Source: Phycisphaerales bacterium
GTDB taxonomy: Bacteria; Planctomycetota; Phycisphaerae; Phycisphaerales; SM1A02
DNA: 39,968 bases
Assembly: GCA_022446945.1 (NCBI GenBank)
Contig: JAKVBW010000003.1
Coordinates: 1 to 39,968, forward strand
Reading direction: 5' to 3'
In this document: positions 9,114-19,761 of the stretch, piece after piece
Layout of the letters: every line of letters starts with the position of its first letter
How positions within the stretch are numbered: position 1 is the first letter of the stretch
Position numbers and translations under genes: made by a program
Notes under the pieces: generated by a model
What the model was told of the DNA's origin: nothing
The model's input: the letters and a program-made list of their open reading frames with translations, nothing else
Databases searched by the model: none

Positions 9114-12100
9114 TCAGAAGGACAAGCTCGCCTGAACATACAAGCGGTTGTGACCTGAGTCATACAGACCGCCCTGAAGTGATCTGAGAGCCCATCCCCA
9201 ATCCAGCCTCACCGACATATTGCGCTTAAGAAGCAATTCAAGACCAATGCCTGCTGAAAGCATGGTCTGGTCAGACTCGAAAAAGAAAGCGTCATTCTGG
9301 GTCAGCCATGAGTAGTCGACGAATCCCAGAAGTGCGAGGTCCCAATCCGGCCGACCGTAGACATGCTGCGGTGCCGATCGGAAGGATTCTCCAAAGAGAA
9401 CACCGGGCTCTGGCTGTATGTCAAAGATTCTCGGAACATGAAATCGATACTCGGCAGACAGGTTGACGGCATTGTCGCCCGCAGCGATCGAGACTGGATA
9501 TCCCCGATTCGTGCCTGGGCCGCCCGCGACTGATTGGAACTGTGGCATCAAACGACTATTGAAGGCAAATTGCCCTGATGTTCCAATCAGAATTTCATGC
9601 GCAAGTGTGGATGACTCCGGCGTACTCGGGTCGTTCCAACTCGCGTAGTTCAGGAGTGGTTCTAGGAAGAACGACAGAGAGCCCGCCCAATTCAGTCGTG
9701 CCCATCGATCTGCAAGATCAGGCCGATTCATCGCAGCCCCAAATCGGGCCATCGTGAGCGCGTCATGTGAGACGGTGTTTCCCTCGAGCCCGATTGTGAG
9801 CTGAACGTTCGACCAATCACCTGCTCGTTCCGCTTGGAACATCCCATAGGGAATGACAAAAGACCCCTCCTCCTCAAGATTGAACAGGAGATTGTTTGTC
9901 ACGCGCAGATGTTGCAGACGCACGCCACCGACAAGGTCGATGAACAAAGGCCCATCCTGATAAGCATTCCACCGGAGTTCGCCCGCGGTTGACCAGGATG
10001 ACCCACTGAAGGCATCCGAAACTACCGTTACGCCGAATTGATCGGAGAAGTATTGACTCCATGATCCATTGATGCCCCAACGGAGGCGATCCTCCGAACC
10101 GAATGGTGCTTCATATCTGCCAAGCACTGTGTTGGAGTCTTCAAAGTTTGAAGTGATGTACTGCAGCGAAAGAATGTCGTCGTTGTCGGTCAACTGAGAA
10201 TGGAAGAACCCGAAATGAGCCCGTTGATAGCCTTCAGCCTTTGTTCCGGTGTTTCCATATTGAAACCACCCCATCCATGGTTTGGTCTCGGAGACGATGA
10301 AGTCGACTGCCACGTCGCCAGTACTTGAACTGGCCGCAACGGATGCTTCAACATCCCGCCCAGGATGACGGCTGATGCGATAGAGGTATTCGTTGAGTTC
10401 CTTCTTCTCGAGCAAGTCACCTTCCGTGCCCTCGCCATTCGAAGCGACAAGCGGTGAGCCCGTGGCAATGTGTTCATGGACGGGGTGATTTTCACCCTCG
10501 ACTTCATCGATTCTCTCGCCTCTGGCAATCGTTCGGATTTCCTCAACTCGCCCCACCGTCACAACCAACGTCAACTCCGTTCCAATCCTCAGATCCGCGC
10601 CCGCGTTCTCTCCACTTGAGGGGATCTGTTCTGACAACGGCTGAACGGCAACCCCCATGAGATTGCGATCAATCAACACCTTCGCAATCGCCGATCCGAT
10701 CGCACGAATGGCGCCTGCGTCATACAGCATGGAACCTGCATCATTGAGTTCCGCCAGCGTGACAGTCTGACGCTCTCCATTACTTGAATCTGACCAACCG
10801 ATTGGGGTCCGTCCAAGCTTGATCGGCAAGTGCGCCCAGGCAGAAACGCTCGGTAGATCCGTATGCGGTGCCGCGTAGACCACTTCAAACGGCCACACGG
10901 CATACCAGAGTTCGCCTTCGACCAATTGGCTCTCACCCTCGGCAGGAGGCATCTGGAACTCCGCTGCTGGGGGGCGAAGCAAGAGAACAAGGAATCGGCC
11001 CCCTGGCTCTTCACGAATCGATGCCCCAACGAGCTCGGTGCGCATTCCCAGACGCGTCAAGTGTCGATCCACTGCACGCCGAACAGCGCGGGTGGCACTT
11101 GGATTCCAGCCTCGCTCCGGAAATCTCCTCAAATCGGCCAGTGTGCTCCACTCGCCAGCTGCCCCACGCCCACCTTGAACGGCGCCATCGACTAGCCGGA
11201 GCTTGACGCGCGTGTCCCCTACAAGTGCGGATGGGTCGCCTGCGTGCTCGACGCCTGATGCCCAACGGACTTCCACACCGCCAATGATGGGAGGTGCGGC
11301 AAGTTCATCCATCTCCGTGGCGAAAGATTCATCTCCAGCCTGTGTTTGCAATACATGATCACGTTTCGGAAGACGTGTGGGGAATGGATGCGAAATCTCA
11401 GGATGCTTCTGTTCGTTCTTGGAAACAGCGGGCTCGTAGGCGATGGGACTGGAAACTGGTGGCTTGACCGGCGTCGCAACCTGCACAGGATGCTCCGCGA
11501 CATCTGCCTTCTTTTCTTCCTCAAGATCCATGGCGGAGTGCCGAGTCTGAGATGGCGCCGCCCTTGTGACCACCTTGACATCATCAATAGAAGGACGTGG
11601 TGGTTGCGCCTGGAGTCCGAGATCCGCAACGAACTCAATCGCATCGCCCGCTTCGCGCATCCGGACGTGGGAACGTGTCGTACCCCCATATGCGGACTCA
11701 GCCAGCATCGACACGGCGTTGTCCACTGCCTTCTGAACCAAGTCCGTCGCCTTCGCTGTCCAAGTCAACGATCGCGCCAAACGCAGGCGCCCCACAGGAA
11801 TGGTCCCGCCCCATGAAGGTGCGACAACACGTCCGATGGTTGTAATCGGCACCTGAATGCGGTCGAGAAAGGCATTGCCATCCGGTATCTCGGGTGATGC
11901 GTTCGACCAAGTCAGGGTGATATCCGCAAAGTGCCGACCTCCTGCATCAAGATCTTGGAGGTTGGCCAGGTCCCCGGGAATCGACGTATTGGGAATGCCG
12001 CCGGGTAGTGGCAAATCAACAAGAATCCAGAGGTCCTGTGACCCCGAAGCACCTCCTGCTGACTGGCGTAACCAGATGGATACCTCCCCACCCGCAAAGC

Positions 12101-12434
12101 CATCCTCCCGAAGCGCCTGCCCGATATCTCGCGCCATCGCTTCCAATCCGGAAGAATCAACAGCGAACGATTGTTTCGCGCCCAACGCATGAAGATCGGT
12201 TCGCATGGAGGGTTTGCCACTGATCGGGGCAGTCAGACCATGTGGACCTCGACTGAGCGACACTTGTGCTTCTTCAAGAAACTCCACTGGTGGCAGGACA
12301 TCATGCTGTCGCGTCCAAGCCAGATGGACATTGTCAATGTGCCATAACGCATGTGGCGCACCCATCGCGGAACAGACCCATGACAGGACGAACGCCCAAC
12401 CACAAGTTTGTTTCCATCGACCCTGTATCACCAC
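9114..12434 (-). CDS. TpsB-like (ShlB/FhaC/HecB family) outer-membrane secretion/activation protein with a long N-terminal extension
   Basis: C-terminal beta-barrel pattern ending in aromatic F (NRLYVQASLSF); POTRA-like region GTELTLVVTVGRVEEIRTIARGERI...KKELNEYLYRISRHPGRDVEASV; ETKPWMGWFQYGNTGT. GTG start at 12434 preceded by AAGGAG (12446-12441) with a 6-nt spacer; the ORF track start is 12479. Confidence 0.88.
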   Translation of the reverse strand: MVIQGRWKQTCGWAFVLSWVCSAMGAPHALWHIDNVHLAWTRQHDVLPPVEFLEEAQVSLSRGPHGLTAPISGKPSMRTDLHALGAKQSFAVDSSGLEAMARDIGQALREDGFAGGEVSIWLRQSAGGASGSQDLWILVDLPLPGGIPNTSIPGDLANLQDLDAGGRHFADITLTWSNASPEIPDGNAFLDRIQVPITTIGRVVAPSWGGTIPVGRLRLARSLTWTAKATDLVQKAVDNAVSMLAESAYGGTTRSHVRMREAGDAIEFVADLGLQAQPPRPSIDDVKVVTRAAPSQTRHSAMDLEEEKKADVAEHPVQVATPVKPPVSSPIAYEPAVSKNEQKHPEISHPFPTRLPKRDHVLQTQAGDESFATEMDELAAPPIIGGVEVRWASGVEHAGDPSALVGDTRVKLRLVDGAVQGGRGAAGEWSTLADLRRFPERGWNPSATRAVRRAVDRHLTRLGMRTELVGASIREEPGGRFLVLLLRPPAAEFQMPPAEGESQLVEGELWYAVWPFEVVYAAPHTDLPSVSAWAHLPIKLGRTPIGWSDSSNGERQTVTLAELNDAGSMLYDAGAIRAIGSAIAKVLIDRNLMGVAVQPLSEQIPSSGENAGADLRIGTELTLVVTVGRVEEIRTIARGERIDEVEGENHPVHEHIATGSPLVASNGEGTEGDLLEKKELNEYLYRISRHPGRDVEASVAASSSTGDVAVDFIVSETKPWMGWFQYGNTGTKAEGYQRAHFGFFHSQLTDNDDILSLQYITSNFEDSNTVLGRYEAPFGSEDRLRWGINGSWSQYFSDQFGVTVVSDAFSGSSWSTAGELRWNAYQDGPLFIDLVGGVRLQHLRVTNNLLFNLEEEGSFVIPYGMFQAERAGDWSNVQLTIGLEGNTVSHDALTMARFGAAMNRPDLADRWARLNWAGSLSFFLEPLLNYASWNDPSTPESSTLAHEILIGTSGQFAFNSRLMPQFQSVAGGPGTNRGYPVSIAAGDNAVNLSAEYRFHVPRIFDIQPEPGVLFGESFRSAPQHVYGRPDWDLALLGFVDYSWLTQNDAFFFESDQTMLSAGIGLELLLKRNMSVRLDWGWALRSLQGGLYDSGHNRLYVQASLSF

Positions 12435-12693
12435 GCGTCGCTCCTTAGATGGGCTAGGGGGCTTGCCCTGACAGAACATGCAGGCCCAATGGGGGCCGGA
12501 TGGTAAGGGATCGACTTCAGTGCAAGGCGGAATCGACCCCTCTCACAAGGCCAAGATCTTGGAAAAACCGGCTTTTAACGATCTCTGAGCCTCTTTTTTG
12601 AGTTTGAAGCACAGGTTGACTGAATCGCGGCCCGAGTTGGGCCGACGTCGTGCTCGGGGAGCCCCCTCCTTTGGCCCCCTTGGAGCACACACG

Positions 12694-12957
12694 ATGATCT
12701 TCACCACTACCGGCATTCTCCTTATTGGACTCTCCATGACACCTGCCGAGCAACCGGCAGCCCCACTTGTGGATCAGGCCCCATGGCCGCTGATGACCGA
12801 ACTCCGGCCCGTTCAGCCCACATCACTGGCTGTCGGCGACCCGCTGGGGCATGAGATGCTCGCCTGTCAAACAACGTGGACTGCACGCGTCGCGTCTTCT
12901 GCAAGTTGGACACGCATGCCTGGTGAACCGACCGTGCGTGTGGTCTGGCACGATTGA
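12694..12957 (+). CDS. Short hypothetical protein with N-terminal hydrophobic segment
   Basis: MIFTTTGILLIGLSMTPAEQPAAPLVDQAPWPL...; internal start chosen in the 12598..12957 ORF. No family recognised. Confidence 0.4.
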   Translation: MIFTTTGILLIGLSMTPAEQPAAPLVDQAPWPLMTELRPVQPTSLAVGDPLGHEMLACQTTWTARVASSASWTRMPGEPTVRVVWHD

Positions 12958-13009
12958 TCACACATGATGTCTCACTGCGATGAGATGGCCGCGTTGATCT
13001 AAAGGCCTC

Positions 13010-13022
13010 AGGGCCGGGCCCT
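13010..13022. terminator. Short GC hairpin between convergent genes
   Basis: AGGGC-CGG-GCCCT inverted repeat between the 12957 (+) and 13033 (-) gene ends; no clear T-tract. Confidence 0.3.
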
Positions 13023-13032
13023 TGGCAGCAAA

Positions 13033-14970
13033 CTAACCCCCGACACGATCTCTGAGCGCCTGAAGTGCGCGGCGACCCCGTGTGGTTTCCGCCAACGCCA
13101 CCGCTTGATTCACAAGACGCACGCCAGCAGCTGTCCCAAATCGTCGCGCCAAGATTGGCGCAAGCGCTTCGGCTCGAGCCACCGCACCACCTGGAGTCAG
13201 AGTCCTTGCAAGTGATTGCAGCACACTGTCACTTGTTCCCTCTCCGAGGGTGGGAGACAGTGCCGACCAGAACATGTCGCACTCAAAACTTGTAGGCCTT
13301 GTCAGGAAACTCCACGCTTCCTGCAATGCCTCACGATCTCCTAATCGAAAGAGCGAACCGAAAGCTGCTCTTGCTGATTGTGGGCCTGCCAAGCTCTGGT
13401 GTGCAGCAGCATTCCAAAGTGCGGCGCTGATCTGATCGCGTCCAAGCAGCGTGACTGCGTCGATTGCAATCGCAAACGCCTCATCAGACGGTGATTGTTC
13501 TGCTTGTTGCATCGCGGCGATGGCTTCTGCTTCCATGTCCACAACACCTGTAGCCAAGGGCATCTCGGGCTTGACCGTGCGGCGGACGGTCCCTTGCGGC
13601 GGTGGCGCAATCATCAATGGATCACCCAGTGTGTTGATGCGCCACACGGCTGCCATCGCTGGGCTTTGCGCCATCCACCACCTCGCTGCGATAAGAACCG
13701 GAACACCACCGGTCAACCGGCGGGCGTAAAGGTCTGGAGCCACGAATGCAGACAATTGCGGTTCTGCAGAAGAACCCACCACGGCGTAGGCCCCATGTTC
13801 GAGCCATCTGCCCCCCACAGAGTTGACGTCATCCGGTGAACGAAGCGACCAACTGTGGATCATGGACACGACCGCTGGCAGATCGAGAATCGGCACATCC
13901 CCTGGGTCTGCGTCCACGTCGCCTGACATCCGGAAAAAGTCTGCGTTGCCCTTGCTGTTGAACAGCACCAGATCGGATCGAAGTCCGCTCATGGTGGCAC
14001 CACGCAATGAAGTCAGGGTTTCATCAGTCCTCAGATCAACGTTCCAACCTGCAGATTCAAGCACTTCTGCGGCAGATTGCAGTCCCCAACGCGCCCATGG
14101 CTGGCTGTTCGGATAGGTATCACATAGCCAGGCATCGAGCCTAGGAAGAAAGAGGCTGCAGTTCGCCATGTATGCAGCACGCTCGGCGGAGCCGAATATC
14201 CAACCGGTAAATGCCCAACGCGAACCATCGTCAAGCCGGCCAATGACATCCGTCAGCGCAACCTCATCACCACTTTTCCCTGGCCCCGCAATGGGCAAAC
14301 GCGTCATGACGCGCGCTGCTGCGCCTCGACAAAAAGTCACTGCATCGATGCCATCTCCAAGTGCTCCCCAACTTCTCCCCGTTGAAGAAGCTGCCGCTTC
14401 CACAGCACGCCGCAGCGCCATCGTGCTGTCAAGATCAAGCACATCGTTCGGACGGCCTGCGTTCACATCAACCCATGCGATGTCTTGCCCGCGGCCCGCT
14501 GAAAGCAATAGCGCCGCCGCGGCTGCAGGATCAGTGGCATCAGACACAATCAGGCCTGCAGGAACTGGCAAACCCAGAGCCGCCGCTGACGCTGACGCAG
14601 TAGCGCCACGATGACCCCATGCATTCGCTGCGGCCTGTTCGATCGCCGCTTCTCTGGACCCACGATCTGCAGGCATCGCGCCAACAGATTCACGACGAAG
14701 AACACGCTCGGGGCGGAATCTGCGAACAAACATGGAATTCCGGACGTCGTCCTCAATCAACACCGGCCAATGCCCTTTGGTGCTCCACTTGGAGACCTCA
14801 TCAATCAGGGTTGCCATATCCGGGACAAGCACCACCTGCCGCGTCACAGGGACTCTCGCCCGCAACTGCATCGCAGACTCCCCGAGTTTCAGATACCACG
14901 GCAATGGCCCCGATGGCTGCAAGGATGTCATCGAGGAAATGCACAAACTGGCCATCATCGCGATAGACAT
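13033..14970 (-). CDS. Exported protein with a C25/gingipain-like (caspase-fold) domain, catalytic residues not evident
   Basis: GGRWLEHGAYAVVGSSAEPQLSAF...WRINTLGDPLM resembles C25/TIGR03790-type C-termini. N-terminal signal-like MSIAMMASLCISSMTSL. Start at 14970 chosen to avoid overlap with the divergent gene. Confidence 0.55.
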   Translation of the reverse strand: MSIAMMASLCISSMTSLQPSGPLPWYLKLGESAMQLRARVPVTRQVVLVPDMATLIDEVSKWSTKGHWPVLIEDDVRNSMFVRRFRPERVLRRESVGAMPADRGSREAAIEQAAANAWGHRGATASASAAALGLPVPAGLIVSDATDPAAAAALLLSAGRGQDIAWVDVNAGRPNDVLDLDSTMALRRAVEAAASSTGRSWGALGDGIDAVTFCRGAAARVMTRLPIAGPGKSGDEVALTDVIGRLDDGSRWAFTGWIFGSAERAAYMANCSLFLPRLDAWLCDTYPNSQPWARWGLQSAAEVLESAGWNVDLRTDETLTSLRGATMSGLRSDLVLFNSKGNADFFRMSGDVDADPGDVPILDLPAVVSMIHSWSLRSPDDVNSVGGRWLEHGAYAVVGSSAEPQLSAFVAPDLYARRLTGGVPVLIAARWWMAQSPAMAAVWRINTLGDPLMIAPPPQGTVRRTVKPEMPLATGVVDMEAEAIAAMQQAEQSPSDEAFAIAIDAVTLLGRDQISAALWNAAAHQSLAGPQSARAAFGSLFRLGDREALQEAWSFLTRPTSFECDMFWSALSPTLGEGTSDSVLQSLARTLTPGGAVARAEALAPILARRFGTAAGVRLVNQAVALAETTRGRRALQALRDRVGG

Positions 14971-15027
14971 GAGGGCAGGATAGTGCGTAGGCGCAGTCGT
15001 CAATCCTCCATCCTGTAGAGTGCTGCG

Positions 15028-15699
15028 ATGGTGCCAGAATGTCGAATCGTGTCCATTGGTGCGCTTGCCGCACACAACCTCTGGAATGAATCAAGCCCTG
15101 TCCGTGCGGGACACATGACCACGTCGTTGGTCGAAGCAGATGGCCTCCGCATGATTGTCGATCCATCTCTACCACCAGAATCACTGCTGCCACGACTTGC
15201 TGAAAGATCGTCTTGTTCTCCCAATGCCGTCTCTCATGTGTTTCTGACGAGTCTCATTCCGGAAACGATGCGTGGACTGGAGGCATTCCCTGAAGCGGAC
15301 TGGCTTGCGTTTGAGACTGAACTTCTGGCAGCCCGATCAGCTGCTAACAGCGCCCTCGAGCATGAATCCCAACATCCCGAAGATGGCGGCGCTGAACACC
15401 TTCAACGACTGCTTGCAAAGCTCGACCGCATCCAGCCAGCCGAGGATGCGCTTGCCCGAGGCGTCGACCTTTTCCCCCTCCCGGGTGTGACAATTGGCAC
15501 ATGCGGCATCCTGCTGGCCCAACCTCGACGCACCTTGCTGATTGCTGGTGACGCCGTGCCAACAGCTGAGCATCTGGCCGAAGCACAGGTCTTGCCGAAT
15601 TGCGTAGACCATGAACGCGCTCAAGAGTCGTTTAAAGAAGCCATCGAAATCGCCGATGTGATCATTCCTGGTCGCGACAATCTGCTCTTGAACAGTTGA
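15028..15699 (+). CDS. Metallo-beta-lactamase-fold protein lacking the HxHxDH motif
   Basis: MBL-like layout (TTSLVEADGLRMIVDPSLPP, VFLTSLIPETMRGLE, FPLPGVTIGTCGILL, TLLIAGDAVPTAEH, ADVIIPGRDN) with metal ligands replaced. Confidence 0.7.
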   Translation: MVPECRIVSIGALAAHNLWNESSPVRAGHMTTSLVEADGLRMIVDPSLPPESLLPRLAERSSCSPNAVSHVFLTSLIPETMRGLEAFPEADWLAFETELLAARSAANSALEHESQHPEDGGAEHLQRLLAKLDRIQPAEDALARGVDLFPLPGVTIGTCGILLAQPRRTLLIAGDAVPTAEHLAEAQVLPNCVDHERAQESFKEAIEIADVIIPGRDNLLLNS

Positions 15700-15731
15700 G
15701 TGGCCAAGAGAACCCTATCATCGCATCTGAC

Positions 15732-16241
15732 ATGAACGAGCACGTTGCACTGTATGCGGGTTCCTTTGATCCACCGACGCTCGGTCATCTCGATGTCATC
15801 GCCCGTGCGAGACGTATCTTCGATCGGATCATCGTCGGTATCGGCGAGAACCCTGACAAGCGACACATGTTGTCCCCCCACGATCGAAAGGCACTCCTTC
15901 AGCAAATGGTGGAGGAACGCGTCGCTGCGGATCCCGATGGCGCACAGGTGGACGTCGAGACCTACAGTGGTTTAACAGTCGACTACGCCCAAGCGATCGG
16001 GGCTGCTGTCCTGCTTCGAGGCATTCGCAATGTCACCGACCTTGCCAGTGAATGCCAACTCGCCATCGCCAATCGCCAAGTTGCGGATATCGAAAGTGTT
16101 TTCATCATCACGGATGAACGATATGGGTTCACGTCTTCCAGTCTCATCCGGCAGATCGTCGAACTTGGTGGAGATGTTGACAAACTCCGGAACATCGTTC
16201 CGGAAGCGGTTCTTCAACACCTCAAGAAGTCGCGGCCATGA
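15732..16241 (+). CDS. coaD: Phosphopantetheine adenylyltransferase
   Basis: MNEHVALYAGSFDPPTLGHLDVIARA, LLRGIRNVTDLASECQLAIANRQ, GFTSSSLIRQIVELGGDV. The ORF track start is 15696. Confidence 0.95.
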   Translation: MNEHVALYAGSFDPPTLGHLDVIARARRIFDRIIVGIGENPDKRHMLSPHDRKALLQQMVEERVAADPDGAQVDVETYSGLTVDYAQAIGAAVLLRGIRNVTDLASECQLAIANRQVADIESVFIITDERYGFTSSSLIRQIVELGGDVDKLRNIVPEAVLQHLKKSRP

Positions 16242-16426
16242 AGAGGGCCCTCTTGTGGATCATCATTGCGGGTCTTGCTGCTGGGCTCATCGGCGCTTGG
16301 ATCGCCGCTCTCATCGGACTCGACCCTGTATCGAGCATCACCGGGTCTGCCATCGGAGGCGGCGCGGGGGGATGGATTGCCAAAAAACAATCGGATGCCC
16401 GTCTGGCCAAGGAGAATGACTCATGA
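16238..16426 (+). CDS. Small glycine-zipper-like membrane protein
   Basis: 62 aa, MKRALLWIIIAGLAAGLIGAWIAALIGLDPVSSITGSAIGGGAGGWIAKKQ...; ATGA overlap with the coaD stop. Confidence 0.7.
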   Translation: MKRALLWIIIAGLAAGLIGAWIAALIGLDPVSSITGSAIGGGAGGWIAKKQSDARLAKENDS

Positions 16427-16590
16427 AACCGTTCATACTCGCAATTTTCTCTGCTGTTATTGCAGCCATCCTCGCGGTCATCATCGCGAAGTTGCTTGGC
16501 GCTGAAGAAGGCGCCGCTGCCATCGGAGGCGGGGTCGGGGGCGGTGTCGCAGGTGCCGTTGCAGGCAGTTTTTCGAAGAAGAAGTCTTGA
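16423..16590 (+). CDS. Second small glycine-zipper-like membrane protein (not in the ORF track)
   Basis: 55 aa: MKPFILAIFSAVIAAILAVIIAKLLGAEEGAAAIGGGVGGGVAGAVAGSFSKKKS; ATGA overlap with the preceding ORF. Confidence 0.65.
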   Translation: MKPFILAIFSAVIAAILAVIIAKLLGAEEGAAAIGGGVGGGVAGAVAGSFSKKKS

Positions 16591-16612
16591 CTGAAACCCA
16601 GCAGCTGTGGTC

Positions 16613-17128
16613 TCAGCAGACCAGCCCGCTCGCGCCCCAGACCGCCTTGAAGTTCTCGCCGAAAACGAAATTCTCCTCAGGGAACTCCAGGCCTGCCATG
16701 TTCTGATCGACATGGCTGAACATCAGATTGATCTTTCCGATCATCTGCCACACGTCGCCGCCCTCTCCGGGATCGTTCGTTCTTGCCTCAACGATTCCCC
16801 GTGTCACAGCGCCTGCCGAATCGATGCGATCCATGGTCGCTGTATAGCGAAGGGTCATTCCTGGAAGGATGTCCGCGCTGAAACCCGCCTTCGCAATCTT
16901 CGCCAAGATGACCTTCTCCTGAAAGTCATTGACTGCGCCCACCATGATCCCGGCAGTTTGTGCCATACCTTCGATCATCAGTGATGCCGGCATCAGCGGT
17001 ACCGCTGGATCATCTCCCCGCGACGGAAGATGGTCATGAAGATGCTCCTCGGCAAGACTCGTGTTCTTGATGGCAACAAGCCGCTCGCCAGGATCATGCT
17101 CGACGATTCGATCAATCCACATCCAACG
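16613..17128 (-). CDS. FabZ/FabA-like 3-hydroxyacyl-ACP dehydratase family protein
   Basis: MRWMWIDRIVEHDPGERLVAIKNTSLAEEHLHDHLPSRGDDPAVPLMPASLMIEGMAQTAGIMV; hot-dog fold pattern. Confidence 0.82.
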   Translation of the reverse strand, partial: RWMWIDRIVEHDPGERLVAIKNTSLAEEHLHDHLPSRGDDPAVPLMPASLMIEGMAQTAGIMVGAVNDFQEKVILAKIAKAGFSADILPGMTLRYTATMDRIDSAGAVTRGIVEARTNDPGEGGDVWQMIGKINLMFSHVDQNMAGLEFPEENFVFGENFKAVWGASGLVC

Positions 17129-17150
17129 CATGGGAATACTCAGTGGGCAA

Positions 17151-17551
17151 TCAGCCCGCAGCCTCAAGTTTGATTGACACGAAGTCAACCAGTGACTGAA
17201 CAGTGATCAGATCTCCCACTTTGACAACCTCGCGGTCAGCGTCAAAAGCGGTGAAGTCAACATGAGGCATCCGCTCGCGCAGCATGTCCATGCCACCATC
17301 GGTGAACTTGCCGTCCTGTACCCAGTCGGCATTGTCCATCACATTCTCGGGGAAGAGTTCACCTTGGTCGATCTTGAATGGTTTGTCATCGGTCCCGAAT
17401 GCTTTCTCGAGTCGAAAGACAATGTCAAGAAAATCGATCGACTCAGCACCGAGGTCGGCAGTCAAACTCGCCTCGGGTGTGATTTCATCATCATCACAGC
17501 CGAGCGCCTCCTCGAGCACTTCACCGACCTTGCCGAAAATGTCATCCTTGG

Positions 17552-17561
<10 letters not shown>
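17151..17561 (-). CDS. Acyl carrier protein, elongated form
   Basis: 136 aa; TADLGAESIDFLDIVFRLEKAFG carries the phosphopantetheine Ser context; ends VGDLITVQSLVDFVSIKLEA; flanked by two dehydratase genes. Confidence 0.85.
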
Positions 17562-19587
<2,026 letters not shown>

Positions 19588-19618
19588 ACGCGTTCGCCAT
19601 TCCAACGCAACGACAACC

Positions 19619-19658
19619 ACAGGTGAGGTCGCCAAAACGGCCTCACCTGTTTCGTTTT
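19619..19658 (+). terminator. Rho-independent terminator downstream of atpD
   Basis: Perfect 10-bp stem ACAGGTGAGG (19619-19628) / CCTCACCTGT (19641-19650) followed by TTCGTTTT. Confidence 0.8.
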
Positions 19659-19761
19659 GAAGCGCACCATCGCGTGGCCCCCGCCACGTGTCTCAATAAG
19701 ACGCTGATACGCCCTTCGCCCTAGAATCATCAGATTCTCGCCCATTATCAGGAGCCCCTCC

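Noticed and set aside
8482-9135. 217-aa plus-strand ORF antisense to the TpsA-like N-terminus
   Set aside because: Lies wholly opposite strong coding sequence, has no recognisable motif or RBS; typical GC-rich shadow ORF.
15762-15778. Identical 17-mer TCCTTTGATCCACCGAC in coaD and in nadD (21168-21184)
   Set aside because: Both encode the shared nucleotidyltransferase motif GSFDPPT; best explained by protein-family conservation and codon usage, not a mobile or regulatory repeat.
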